A stretch of DNA of 18,241 nt from Stereocaulon alpinum (GCA_018257865.1 JAEUBA010000246.1:1-18241), one strand, 5' to 3'; positions 1 to 8,178 are shown, numbered from the stretch's first letter. Notes: generated by a model from the letters alone, not told the origin. Program-made: numbers and translations.

Positions 1-5
1 ATATC

Positions 6-81
6 TCGTTTATCCTTTATATAAACAAATAAGATATCGCTAATGACGATGCATCGTTTATCCTTTATTTAAACAAACAAG
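6..81. repeat. Direct repeat pair upstream of cox3
   Basis: Two 28-base units at 6-33 and 54-81 begin TCGTTTATCCTTTAT and differ at only two positions. They are offset by 48 bases and lie in the noncoding DNA before cox3. The rest of 1-219 is AT-rich with no gene that I can see. The function is unknown; a duplicated leader or spacer is the simplest reading. Confidence 0.7.
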
Positions 82-219
82 GCAAAGATAATAGACACAA
101 AAATCTTTTATCTTATTTACAGATTTTATATCATGGTCATATGCTATGAACATGTTAAGCCAATCCAAGGCGTTGCCTTATATTTAATGTATTTATGCCA
201 ACCCTCACTTTAGATAAAT

Positions 220-1029
220 ATGACAAATTTACTAAGAAGTAGTTTTCAGGCTCATCCATTTCACTTGGTTTCCCCCTCACCTTGACCTATTTTCACTTGC
301 ATTTCTCTTTTAGTTCTTACTACATCAGGGGTATTAACAATGCATGGCTTTTTTTCAGCACAAGATTTTGTGTACTTAGGGCTAGTTTTAGTTATTTCTT
401 CTATGTCATTTTGATTTAGAGATGTTATTAGTGAAGCGACCTTTTTGGGTAATCATACCTTAGCTGTACAAAGAGGTTTAAATATGGGAGTTGCTTTATT
501 TATAGTAAGTGAAGCTTTATTTTTTCTGGCTATATTTTGGACATTTTTTCACAGTGCCTTATCACCAGCCGTGGAGATGGGAGCTCAGTGACCACCTAAA
601 GGTATAGATTCGGTTAACCCTTTTGAATTACCTTTGCTTAATACGGTAATATTACTGTCATCGGGTTTTACAATTACTTATGCTCATCATTCTTTAATAC
701 AAGGGTATAGGAGAGGCGGTTTGTATGGTACAGTTTTTACAGTAATGTTAGCTTTAGTGTTTACTGCTTTACAAGGGCTAGAATACACAGTTTCTTCTTT
801 TACATTATCAGACAGTACTTACGGTTCTTGCTTTTACTTTGGTACTGGTTTTCACGGTCTACATGTTATAATAGGAACTGCTTTTATAGGGGTAGGTTTG
901 TGAAGATTCCTAGCTTATCATTTTACTGAAAATCATCACCTGGGTTTTGAGTCTTCTATACTGTATTGACATTTTGTAGACATTGTTTGGCTAATATTAT
1001 TTATATCCATTTACTATTGAGGGTCATAA
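220..1029 (+). CDS. cox3: Cytochrome c oxidase subunit 3
   Basis: Encodes a 269-residue subunit III of respiratory complex IV, an inner-membrane protein with seven expected helices that supports the catalytic core of subunits 1 and 2. The ATG at 220 gives the usual N-terminus, with the family pattern QAHPFHLVSPSPWP near residues 10-23. Conserved blocks include FWFRDVISEATFLGNHT, SEALFFLAIFWTFFHSAL with the buried Glu, GTGFHGLHVIIGT and a C-terminus ending HFVDIVWLILFISIYYWGS. Length is normal for fungi. Six Trp codons are TGA and two are TGG, which fixes translation table 4; with the standard code the gene would look fragmented. No intron interrupts it. The stop is TAA at 1027-1029. Confidence 0.98.
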
Positions 1030-1568
1030 TTGTTAATTATGATGTTATAAACAAAGGTGTGCTTTGTACAAACTCAGACCGTGAAGATGACTCTGAGTCG
1101 TCTTCTGACACAGTGACACAATCAGATTATGATGCAGCAATAGCAGAAAAAAGAAAACAAATAGAACAACTCAACAAGGATTTGGAGATAATAGATCATA
1201 GCATTAGAGATGTAGAAGAAGTAGCTAAACAAGATGAAGTATTACCAGATAACAAAAAAGATGAAAATGAAAGATTAGACACTTATAAAGAAGATTATCC
1301 AGATTACTTTTATGATATACCAGGTATATCAATTCAAGAAAGCCTAGATTTGATTAAAGATGAAATATTAAAGGAAAAAAACGAAAAACTAACACAGAAA
1401 AATATTATGGAAAAGCAACTTCTGCCAAAAAGCGAATCACAAGAGGGCAATACTCATGGTGATACACAAAAAAATAATACTCATGGTGAGCCATCGGTTA
1501 ATAATAGTGATAATAGTTTACCTAACGATACATCAAGTTATGACCAAGGTGATGATGATTTTGAGTAA
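1030..1568 (+). CDS. Acidic orphan ORF without an ATG, downstream of cox3
   Basis: This frame is -1 relative to cox3 and opens inside the cox3 3' end, where the first candidate start is a TTG at 966. The part outside cox3 encodes about 180 residues. There is no ATG until near residue 147 of the frame, so either a non-ATG start is used or the true 5' end was lost. The product is very hydrophilic and Glu/Asp-rich. It has a Ser/Asp-rich start, a probable coiled coil (AIAEKRKQIEQLNKDLEII), a block DYPDYFYDIPGISIQESLD and an Asn/Ser-rich tail ending QGDDDFE, with a short THG repeat. Acidic proteins with a 'YPD-F' block are, as I recall, found among plasmid-like hypothetical ORFs of basidiomycete mtDNA; I cannot check this. 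It may be the surviving C-terminal part of such a gene. Function unknown. Confidence 0.5.
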
Positions 1569-1792
1569 ATGTTAGCTTTATGCTTTTTAAATACGGTTAT
1601 GTTATTTCATTATTTTACTATGTCTTGGTTATATTTTTATTTTATTAATATATATTAGTATTGATGCTACAATTAGAATAACCATTACGATTACGATTGC
1701 CATTACGATTAGCATTAGGCTTGCCATTACGATTACCATTACGACTACGATGACTGGTTTTTTATCTATATATTATAGTAAAAACACTAATA
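1569..1792. repeat. Noncoding spacer with a CCATTACGATTA minisatellite
   Basis: The spacer between the acidic ORF and trnG is AT-rich. At 1682-1747 it carries four copies of a 12-base unit, CCATTACGATTA (1682, 1700, 1724, and a variant with ACTA at 1736), separated by shorter related pieces such as TTACGATTG and AGCATTAGG. No tRNA or ORF is visible in it. Confidence 0.65.
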
Positions 1793-1863
1793 ACGGCCAT
1801 AGGTTAATGGCAGACCGTTCGTCTTCCATACGATGTGTGTCGATTCGACTTCGACTGGCCGTA
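1793..1863 (+). tRNA. trnG: tRNA-Gly (UCC)
   Basis: The cloverleaf has a perfect 7-bp acceptor stem ACGGCCA/TGGCCGT, a D stem GGT/ACC, an anticodon loop CTTCCAT (anticodon TCC) on a stem with one T-T mismatch at its outer end, and a T arm GTCGA-TTCGACT-TCGAC. The discriminator base is A. It leads the tRNA cluster upstream of rnl. Confidence 0.9.
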
Positions 1864-1877
1864 CTTATCAATAAAAA

Positions 1878-1950
1878 GGGTTAGTAGCTTAATTGGTAAA
1901 TCACTTTCTTGTCGAGAAAGATTATGTCGGATCGTTCCCGATCTAACCCG
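1878..1950 (+). tRNA. trnD: tRNA-Asp (GUC)
   Basis: The acceptor GGGTTAG/CTAACCC is perfect. The anticodon stem CTTTC/GAAAG carries the loop TTGTCGA with anticodon GTC. The T arm is GTCGG-ATCGTTC-CCGAT, with an unusual T loop beginning ATC instead of TTC. The D stem is weak (one mismatch). The discriminator is G. Confidence 0.9.
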
Positions 1951-1993
1951 GACACATAAACATATATGCATATGCATATGTTGTATATGTATA

Positions 1994-2075
1994 GGAAAAA
2001 TTGCTATTGGTAAAGCGAGATATTTGCTAAATATTGTGTAATTAACACCTGGATGTTCGAATCATCTTTTTTCCG
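1994..2075 (+). tRNA. trnS: tRNA-Ser (GCU)
   Basis: The acceptor GGAAAAA/TTTTTCC is perfect. The anticodon loop TTGCTAA carries GCT on a GATAT/ATATT stem. A long variable arm, GTGT-AATTA-ACAC, marks it as a class II tRNA, as expected for Ser. The T arm is GGATG-TTCGAAT-CATCT. The palindromic stretch catatgcatatg lies just upstream (about 1967-1980). Confidence 0.9.
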
Positions 2076-2224
2076 TAATTTACAAAAGTTAAACACTGTT
2101 TTATTAATAGCCTATTAAGCATTTCAACCTTAAACAAATTAGAAAAATGTTATTAACACCACACATTGTGTGTATAAGCTATATACTGCTAACTTTGTCC
2201 ATAAAACAATATATATGTAGTTTA

Positions 2225-2296
2225 GGTTCCTTAACTTAATTGGTAAAGTATGCTTTTGATAAGAGTAGGTTTGGCGTTCAAATCGCTAAGGAATCA
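2225..2296 (+). tRNA. trnI: tRNA-Ile (GAU)
   Basis: The acceptor GGTTCCT/AGGAATC has one G-T pair. The anticodon loop TTGATAA holds GAT. The T arm is TGGCG-TTCAAAT-CGCTA. The discriminator is A. Confidence 0.92.
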
Positions 2297-2326
2297 ATTA
2301 CTAGTTTATTTTACTTTATATAACAA

Positions 2327-2412
2327 AGAGAATTGGCTGAGTGGCTTAAAGCGATAAGCTTGAAACTTATTTGGTTAAAATGACCACGTCCGTTCGAATC
2401 GGATATTCTCTG
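2327..2412 (+). tRNA. trnS: tRNA-Ser (UGA)
   Basis: The acceptor AGAGAAT/ATTCTCT is perfect. The anticodon stem ATAAG/CTTAT has the loop CTTGAAA with TGA. There is an extended variable arm, and the T arm is GTCCG-TTCGAAT-CGGAT. The 86-base length is typical of a class II Ser tRNA. Confidence 0.93.
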
Positions 2413-2471
2413 GAATAATCACAGATAAAACAGTCCAGTGGCACATACATATACATATCTTGATATTAATA

Positions 2472-2544
2472 CGGGTTAGAGCCAGGCTGGTTAGGCGTCT
2501 CATTTGGGTTGAGGAATTGTTATGTTCGAATCATAATAACCCGA
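2472..2544 (+). tRNA. trnP: tRNA-Pro (UGG)
   Basis: The acceptor CGGGTTA/TAACCCG is perfect. The anticodon stem TCTCA/TGAGG carries the loop TTTGGGT with TGG. The T arm is TTATG-TTCGAAT-CATAA. It is the last tRNA before rnl. Confidence 0.93.
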
Positions 2545-2598
2545 AATCACGTATGTATATACACATATAATAATTATTAGAATAAAATAATTAATCTA

Positions 2599-2611
2599 TA
2601 ATATACAATAG
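2599..2611 (+). promoter_or_regulatory. Promoter-like motif before rnl
   Basis: TAATATACAATAG sits just upstream of the estimated rnl 5' end. Near-identical 13-mers lie before the three-ORF cluster (11379), before atp9 (17320), before the atp9 duplicate (17746) and, as a weaker variant, before the SSU-like patch (10024). The recurrence ahead of transcription units suggests a mitochondrial promoter or processing signal. This is inference only. Confidence 0.45.
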
Positions 2612-2639
2612 TGATGCAGATGATATGGACAATATTATT

Positions 2640-2662
2640 TTGCTGCGTCTACTACGCAGCAA
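2640..2662 (+). other. GC-rich hairpin at the rnl 5' end
   Basis: TTGCTGCGT and ACGCAGCAA form a perfect 9-bp stem around a five-base loop. Its GC content stands out from the surroundings. It may be the first helix of rnl or a processing structure. Confidence 0.5.
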
Positions 2663-4948
2663 ACAAGTATACAAAGGAACTATTATGTATCACAGCTATA
2701 TATTAAAGAGAGCGTTATTAAAAAAACTATGCTAAAGTTGAAAAAATATGTTTTCAAGTTCTCTAGTAAGAAATTATATATCTTAAAATTAAACGAAGTG
2801 AATTGAAATATCTTAATAACTTCAGGAAAATAAATCAAAAGAGATATCCTTAGTAATGTGAATGAAATGGGTTAAGTTTTAATAAGTAAAATGGAGTGCA
2901 CATCTGTTTGAACGAAAGGGGAACCTTCCTCTAAAACTAAATATAATATATAAGCGATAGCGAACAGTACCGTGAGGGAAATGATGTAAGTAGTAGTTTT
3001 ATAAGCAGTTCAAGATAAAGTTTAAATAAACAATGAGAGCGTACCTTTTGCATAATGGGTCAGCAAGTTAATGTTTGATGCGAGCAGTAATGCGCAGGTA
3101 AAACAATTATGATATAATGATGTAGTATCAATATTAGACCCGAAGCCGGGTGATCTTACCATGATCAGGATTATAAAAGTCCGAACGGGTTATCGTTGTA
3201 TAGATATCCGAAGAATTGTGGTAAGTTAGTGAAAGATAAAACTCACCGGGATAGCTGGTTTTCTGCGAAACCTATAGAAGTAGGTAATTTAAATAGAATA
3301 TCAGAAGGTACAGAATTGTGATCTTATACAACTAGTATTCATTTTCCTTTATATAAGGCAAAGTGAAAAATATACTTTTTGTAGACATTGGGGGGTCGTG
3401 AAGGCTCTACCAGTGAGTATTTGTTCTCGGAAGGACTAGATATGTATATTGAATAATCGGACATAGTACGATAAGGTTGTATGTCTAAAGGGAAACAGCC
3501 CAGAACAAGAGTTAATAAGGTTCCAAAATTTTTGTTAAGTGAAATTAAGGCAGTCTTTATCCCAAACGGTCAGGCAATAGGCTTAGAAGCAGTCATTTGT
3601 TGAAGAGCTCGTAGCAGAGCACTGGTTTTATATAAATATTTTATGGATAATAGCACCGAAAATTTAACGGATCTAAACAAGATACCGAAACCTTGTCCAT
3701 ATATATTAATGTATATATTATACATTGTATATATGGGGTAGCGGAACATTGGGGAAGTATTAGATTGCTCCTTTACAAGGATTGAACGCTGAGATAGTAA
3801 ACAACCCAAGTGATAATGCTGACATGAGTAACGATAAGGGGTATTACTGAAAACTTTAGGATGGATTTCTTGAATAATTAGTAGAAAACCCCCTCGCCTA
3901 AAGCTTATGGCATTTTTTTTTTAAGTTACGGCCTCTAAGTTTGTAATACTTTTATATATACATGTTATTTATAAAAGATCCCTAACGGGATAAACGATGA
4001 GAAAACCTAGAGTCTACAGAAACTAACGTTTATTTTAACAATATATAAATGTAAAATACAAAGTTCAATATTGTTTTTTTTTGCAACTTATTTAAATAAG
4101 ACAAGTGATAAATGTTCTGGAAAACTGTATACTTCGTAGATAAGTATAAACAAACTAAACCAGATGATATACTAAGTTTACGCGATAATACCGTACCTAA
4201 ATACTACCACAAGTAAGCAAGTAGAGAATACGAAGGCGTTCGAGCCAACAATCATTAAGGAACTCGGCAAATTGACTCTCGTAACTTCGGGATAAGGTGG
4301 GCCGTTCCTCTTAATTAATATTAAGCAAGGAATAGGAGGCACAGAATGGTGTTGTACGACTGTTTAATTAAAACAAAGCACGCTGCAAAGAAATAAATTC
4401 GAAGTATTGAGTGTGATCTCTGCCCAACGGCGGCTGGTTATCGGATTTGCTTAGTTGACTAAAATAAGCTAGGCTTTGAAGGAACCCCCGTCAAGTGGCG
4501 GCCTTACCTATAAGGGTCCAAAGGTAGCGGAATACCCTGGCCGTTAAATGCGGTCTTGCATGAATGATGTAACGATACAACAGCTGTCTCTATGATTGGC
4601 TCGGTGAAATTGGAATAACTGTGCAGATACAGTTTACCTCTAGTTAGACGAGAAGACCCTATGCAGCTTTACTGTTGCTAGTTACCGAGTATGATATAAT
4701 GAGTTTGAGTGTATAAGGTAATTGTTAAGATAGAATTGAAACACCTTTACTTCATTTATCATATTATATAAACCTTATCAGGGGATAGGTCCAATGGCCA
4801 TTCTTTTAAGATTTCGTGATTAATACTAAAATATCATGATTAACACACGAGCACTGATTGTAAGAATTGATAGGAACAATTGCTGGGTGGCAGTTTATGC
4901 GGGGCACAGATCCCATAAAAAGTACCTGGGAATATCCAAACTCATTTT

Positions 4949-5064
4949 TGTAGAATTGTATTATGCAATTTAACATGAATTTTTCTCAGGAAAAATTCAT
5001 GTTTTTGTAAAATTGGATTAATAAGCAATTTGACATTAATTTTTTTTAGGAAAAATTCGTGTTT
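4949..5064 (+). repeat. Tandem copies of a hairpin unit inside rnl
   Basis: Two imperfect copies of a unit of about 56-60 bases lie side by side (about 4949-5004 and 5005-5064). Each starts near TTGTA(G/A)AATTG and ends in a hairpin. In the first copy the stem is perfect over 14 bp (4972-4985 with 4990-5003, loop TCAG). In the second it is decayed, with mismatches and a longer T run. They lie between conserved parts of domain V. Confidence 0.65.
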
Positions 5065-5104
5065 TTTATATTTAGTCTGGAATAGGTATTATTTTTATAT
5101 CTTT

Positions 5105-5139
5105 TTGTTTTGAGTATAAACGCTTTATACTCAAAACAA
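5105..5139 (+). repeat. Perfect 16-bp hairpin in rnl variable region
   Basis: Arms 5105-5120 and 5124-5139 (TTGTTTTGAGTATAAA and its complement) enclose a three-base loop CGC. The perfect stem resembles a recently inserted palindromic element more than a conserved rRNA helix. Confidence 0.6.
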
Positions 5140-5230
5140 TGACACTAAATCAATTATATATTCATTTAAGTTGGAATTTATTTTTTTTAACCAGGTAAGA
5201 TTTTAACTACTTTGGAGTGTAGACGTAACT

Positions 5231-5269
5231 AAATCATTAAACACACAGACCATGTGTGTTTAATGATTT
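5231..5269 (+). repeat. Perfect 17-bp hairpin in rnl variable region
   Basis: Arms 5231-5247 and 5253-5269 (AAATCATTAAACACACA and its complement) enclose the loop GACCA. It is the third strong palindrome within 300 bases of the same expansion segment. Confidence 0.6.
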
Positions 5270-6230
5270 TTGTTGTTTACTAGTATATTTAGGTTTTTTG
5301 TTTAGGCAAAATCTTATGTTGAACAAGTTTCATATATACTAAGTACATGATATTTATCTTACTTATCAAGTTTAACGGCTTAATCTTGCCTTACTGTTTG
5401 ACTTACATGTCTTTCAGTCGCGTAAGCGGGGCATATGATCACAAGATGCAAAAAGGAAAGGTCTTGGAATAATGAAAAAGTTACGCTAGGGATAACAGGC
5501 TAATTGCGCCAGAGAGTTCAAATTGAGTGCGCAGTTTGGCACCTCGATGTCGGCTTAGCTTATCCACATGAATGTAGGAGTCATGAAGGGTGCGACTGTT
5601 CGTCGATTAAAAAGTTACATGAGCTGGGTTTAGTGCGTCGTGAGACAGCACGGTTTCTATCTTCTAGAGGAAATTAGAATAAAATAAGGATAGCCCCTTG
5701 TACGAAAGGAGTTGGGTATATTAACCTATGGTTTACCTGTTGTTTAACAACCTATATTAATATGATTAAAAAGAAAAGGTGATTTTTCTGTATAAAATAT
5801 AGGAAAAAAGTCTTTTTTTTTTTTAGCTTATTTGTTTGTAATTAATACACGGTTAGTATATTGGTTGACATAAGCTGGGGTTAATACTTAACACTATGTA
5901 TTAATAGGCTTAGATGCTTATTCAGGTTAGGTGTATAAAAACTGAAAGGGATGATACACACAAGCTGTTTAAAGCGCTACGCCTTGTAATGGCACGGCAG
6001 GAAAGCTATGTTAGTTAATGATAAGTGCTGAATGCATATAGGCGCGAAACATACCTTAGGATATTCTCGGATATACGTAGTTTAACACTACAATTTTAAT
6101 TATTAATTAATAGGCTTTACCTTAAAGAATTGTGACGTTTTTAGGGATTAAGTACTAATTTTATAACTTACTAGATAATACACTTATAAAACAAATCTGC
6201 ATCTCAAACATTGCCAAATCTAAACAATAG

Positions 6231-6301
6231 GCCTGGTTAGCATAAAAGTAATGCAACCGTTTTGTAATCGGTAGAAGTAAGTGCGATACTTGCACTGGGC
6301 T
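6231..6301 (+). tRNA. trnT: tRNA-Thr (UGU)
   Basis: Acceptor GCCTGGT/ACTGGGC, D stem GCAT/ATGC, anticodon loop TTTGTAA (TGT) on a stem ACCGT/TCGGT whose inner pair is T-T, and T arm GTAAG-TGCGATA-CTTGC. The discriminator is T. The mismatch next to the anticodon loop is the one irregular feature. Confidence 0.85.
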
Positions 6302-6336
6302 TTTCATGAAAAAAAGTATTTAATAATTTAAACATA

Positions 6337-6408
6337 GGCCCAGTAGTCAAGTGGTCAAGACATATTGTTTTCACCAATACATCAAGGGTTCGAATCCCTT
6401 CTGGGCTA
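6337..6408 (+). tRNA. trnE: tRNA-Glu (UUC)
   Basis: Acceptor GGCCCAG/CTGGGCT with a G-T first pair, anticodon stem TATTG/CAATA with loop TTTTCAC (TTC), and T arm AAGGG-TTCGAAT-CCCTT. Confidence 0.92.
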
Positions 6409-6453
6409 TCCATTTACGGTTACGAGTGAACCTAAATAAAAAGTTATAATATA

Positions 6454-6524
6454 CGCGGGTTGATGTAAAAGTAACATAACTGGCTCATGACCGGTATTCA
6501 AGGGTGCAAATCCTTTATCCGCAT
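6454..6524 (+). tRNA. trnfM: tRNA-Met (CAU), initiator-like
   Basis: The best cloverleaf starts at C6454, giving an acceptor with a C1-A72 mismatch (CGCGGGT/ATCCGCA), a 4-bp D stem ATGT/ACAT, the anticodon stem ACTGG/CCGGT with loop CTCATGA, and T arm AAGGG-TGCAAAT-CCTTT. An unpaired C1-A72 and a G/C-rich anticodon stem are known marks of bacterial-type initiator tRNAs. Starting one base later would restore the end pair but leaves a poor D arm and a short T loop. Confidence 0.85.
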
Positions 6525-6593
6525 TACACTTATAAGATAATAGCTCTAAGTGTTTGGTTTCTATAGTTCTAATACAACATTCTGGGTAATATG

Positions 6594-7109
6594 TCTCACC
6601 ATAACCAATAGGTTAATTGCAATCGGTTGCGTGGTGCTTTAAAGAAAGCCGTTGCTAAATTAGCAACTGGTACTGGATGGGTCTAACTGTGGTTAATCAA
6701 GCAATAGGATGCTTTATTCTAGTTCAAGATAATAACTCATGTTATTACTATTACACCTTGGTGTATAATACATGATTATACCAAGGTAATAACAACTAAC
6801 TTAGCAAAACAGGCTACAACTTTAATTTTACATTAGTTTGTATCATTTTCTGTAGCGTTTAACATTATATAAATATTATTTATCTATATTACTTATAGTT
6901 CAATATCAAGGCAAAGTTAAAAAGTAAATAATCAGTGTTTGCTTATATAAATTAGAATATCGTATGTAACAGTTTGATGATTTGGCTTACTTTATTAGAA
7001 AGTAGGCAATAGAATTGGACCCATCCTGTTTCAATAGCTCATTCAGTATCGGCTTCACTAACGATTTCACAGAAAGCAGGCTGTAATTGATCCATTTGGT
7101 ATGTAGAGA
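6594..7109 (+). ncRNA. rnpB: Candidate mitochondrial RNase P RNA
   Basis: A structured, non-coding stretch lies between two Met tRNA genes. Its ends pair: 6594-6597 with 7106-7109, and 6600-6618 with 7085-7103, giving a long interrupted stem like P1. Next inside is a small hairpin GCAA-TCGG-TTGC (6619-6630), then AAAGAAAGCC (6641-6650), which resembles conserved region I of RNase P RNA. ACAGAAAGCAGGCT (7069-7082) resembles conserved region V and could form a P4-like pairing with AGCC near 6647. An 11-bp long-range helix joins 6675-6685 and 7016-7026, where P5/P7 would be expected. The interior has AT-rich hairpins typical of fungal versions. The RNA part of RNase P cuts the 5' leader from tRNA precursors, which suits a site inside a tRNA block. 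The motif matches are imperfect, so this is probable, not certain. Confidence 0.6.
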
Positions 7110-7152
7110 AACAGATCTGAGGGTTTTCTACATAAAACTGTAGAAGCCAAAA

Positions 7153-7225
7153 AAGGCCATAGCTTAACTGGCAAAGCAAGCTGCTCATGACGGTTTAGAT
7201 GAGTGTTCAAACCATTCTGGCCTTA
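7153..7225 (+). tRNA. trnM: tRNA-Met (CAU), second copy type
   Basis: Acceptor AAGGCCA/TGGCCTT and D stem GCTT/AAGC are both perfect. The anticodon loop CTCATGA (CAT) sits on an AGCTG/CGGTT stem, and the T arm is GAGTG-TTCAAAC-CATTC. The body is unlike the other two CAT tRNAs of the window, so it could be an elongator Met tRNA or an Ile tRNA with modified CAU. Confidence 0.9.
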
Positions 7226-7262
7226 ATATAATTATATTTGCATATGTTTGTTACATGTGTAC

Positions 7263-7344
7263 GTCCGAGTGCTGAAATTGGTAGACAGGATAAACTTAAG
7301 ATTTATTGATTAACATCGTGAACGTTCAAGTCGTTTTTCGGATA
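7263..7344 (+). tRNA. trnL: tRNA-Leu (UAA)
   Basis: Acceptor GTCCGAG/TTCGGAT with G-T pairs at the ends, anticodon stem ATAAA/TTTAT with loop CTTAAGA (TAA), a class II variable arm, and T arm GAACG-TTCAAGT-CGTTT. Confidence 0.9.
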
Positions 7345-7410
7345 ATTGTTTTGTTTAATAAAACATAAAAATGATGAAATTATTCATCTTAAAATACAAT
7401 AAAAAGGTGT

Positions 7411-7438
7411 TTTAGCCTAAAGAACTATTTAGGCTAAA
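7411..7438. repeat. 11-bp hairpin abutting trnA
   Basis: TTTAGCCTAAA (7411-7421) and its complement (7428-7438) form a perfect stem with the loop GAACTA. It ends directly at the first base of trnA and may be a processing signal or an inserted palindrome. Confidence 0.5.
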
Positions 7439-7510
7439 GGGGATATAGTTTAATTGGTAAAACGTCTATTTTGCATATAGTTATTTCGGGTTCGATTCCT
7501 GATATCTCCA
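7439..7510 (+). tRNA. trnA: tRNA-Ala (UGC)
   Basis: Acceptor GGGGATA/TATCTCC, anticodon loop TTTGCAT (TGC) on a stem TCTAT/ATAGT with an outer T-T mismatch, and T arm TCGGG-TTCGATT-CCTGA. Confidence 0.9.
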
Positions 7511-7849
7511 CATTTATGTTTTATCTATTCACTCAAAATTAACAATCGGATTGATTTATACATATTTTATAGCTTTAATATAACTATTTATATGACCTGT
7601 ATTAATATATTCTAGCCAGATTATTGTTTTGTCATTATCGTTTAATATTTGTTTTATAGGTGTATACGGATAATAACATTTCATACTAAATCCCTGATGT
7701 TTAATCAAAAACAAACGTTATATTATTACTCTACTTTTTTTAAGCCAATAGATTGCTACAACACATATAGGAAAATAATTATGAACAGTTTTATATAGCA
7801 CATATATATTGTACGTTTACATTTTTCGCTTAAAAAAAATTAGCCTGTA
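7511..7849. other. Spacer between trnA and trnF with one small minus-strand ORF
   Basis: AT-rich intergenic DNA. The only coding candidate is a 42-codon frame on the minus strand from 7684 down to 7556, starting MKCYYPYTPIKQIL and containing IIWLEYINTGHI, with a TAA stop. It has no recognised relatives that I can name and no clear upstream signal, so it may be chance or a fragment of an older ORF. No tRNA is visible. Confidence 0.25.
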
Positions 7850-7922
7850 GCCTAAGAAGCTCAATAGGTAGAGCGGAACTCTGAAGATGTTTAGGTTATA
7901 AGTTCGAATCTTATCTTGGGCA
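7850..7922 (+). tRNA. trnF: tRNA-Phe (GAA)
   Basis: Acceptor GCCTAAG/CTTGGGC, D arm with AGCTCAATAGGTAGAGC, anticodon loop CTGAAGA (GAA) on a stem with an inner T-T mismatch, and T arm around TTCGAAT. It closely follows the usual fungal trnF pattern. Confidence 0.9.
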
Positions 7923-8063
7923 TGTTATTTATGTAAAAAACAAAACTTTATATCATTTATTATATAAAATTAAACAAAATAAGAGTATAATCACCGTATG
8001 TTACAATGTAACTGTTGTTATGCATATTTATGTTATTGTTACTTATTTAAAGAAATAAGAAAA

Positions 8064-8092
8064 AGGGTAATGATGGAATAGGTAGACATGTA
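8064..8092 (+). pseudogene. 5'-half tRNA-like remnant before trnL(uag)
   Basis: GATGGAATAGGTAGACATG resembles the D-arm half of a Leu-type tRNA (compare the common form TGGAATTGGTAGACA). It has no anticodon or T arm of its own and directly abuts the complete trnL(uag). It could be the 5' piece of a duplicated or replaced tRNA gene. Confidence 0.4.
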
Positions 8093-8093
8093 A

Positions 8094-8178
8094 GTAGGTG
8101 TGTTGAAATCTGGTAAACAAATTCCACTTAGGATGGAATGGTTGAAAAACCTTGCAAGTTCAATTCTTGTCACCTATA
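8094..8178 (+). tRNA. trnL: tRNA-Leu (UAG)
   Basis: Acceptor GTAGGTG/CACCTAT (one G-T), D stem TTG/CAA, anticodon stem TTCCA/TGGAA with loop CTTAGGA (TAG), class II variable arm GGTTGAAAAACC, and T arm GCAAG-TTCAATT-CTTGT. The start is fixed by the acceptor pairing, which excludes the tRNA-like text just upstream. Confidence 0.9.

Larger units (their letters stand above)
2610..6178 (+). rRNA. rnl: Large subunit ribosomal RNA, intronless
   Basis: This is the mitochondrial 23S-like rRNA. Landmarks in order are the domain I segment GTACCGTGAGGGAAATGATG near 2968, domain IV-V text such as GGTCCAAAGGTAGCG near 4514, GACGAGAAGACCC near 4648, the peptidyl-transferase segment TAGGGATAACAGGCTAA near 5489, the GGCACCTCGATGTCGGCT block and GAGCTGGGTTTAG near 5621. 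The 3' domain follows, with GATAAGTGCTGAA near 6021. The universal core reads through without a group I or II intron, although fungal rnl genes often carry them. Both ends are estimates from E. coli spacing: the 5' end could lie anywhere from about 2610 to 2680, and the 3' end is placed about 25 bases after AAGTACTAAT. Variable regions are AT-rich; the one near 4945-5400 is enlarged by hairpins. Confidence 0.95.

Noticed and set aside
1835..2041. 68-codon + strand frame over the tRNA cluster
   Set aside because: It runs through trnG, trnD and part of trnS(gcu), so it is a shadow of the tRNA genes.
3570..3809. 79-codon minus-strand frame inside rnl
   Set aside because: It lies antisense to conserved rRNA sequence and has no recognisable content.
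2610..6178. Possible intron in rnl
   Set aside because: The conserved domain IV-VI core reads continuously. The long 4945-5400 insert lies in a variable region and has hairpins but no intron core or ORF.
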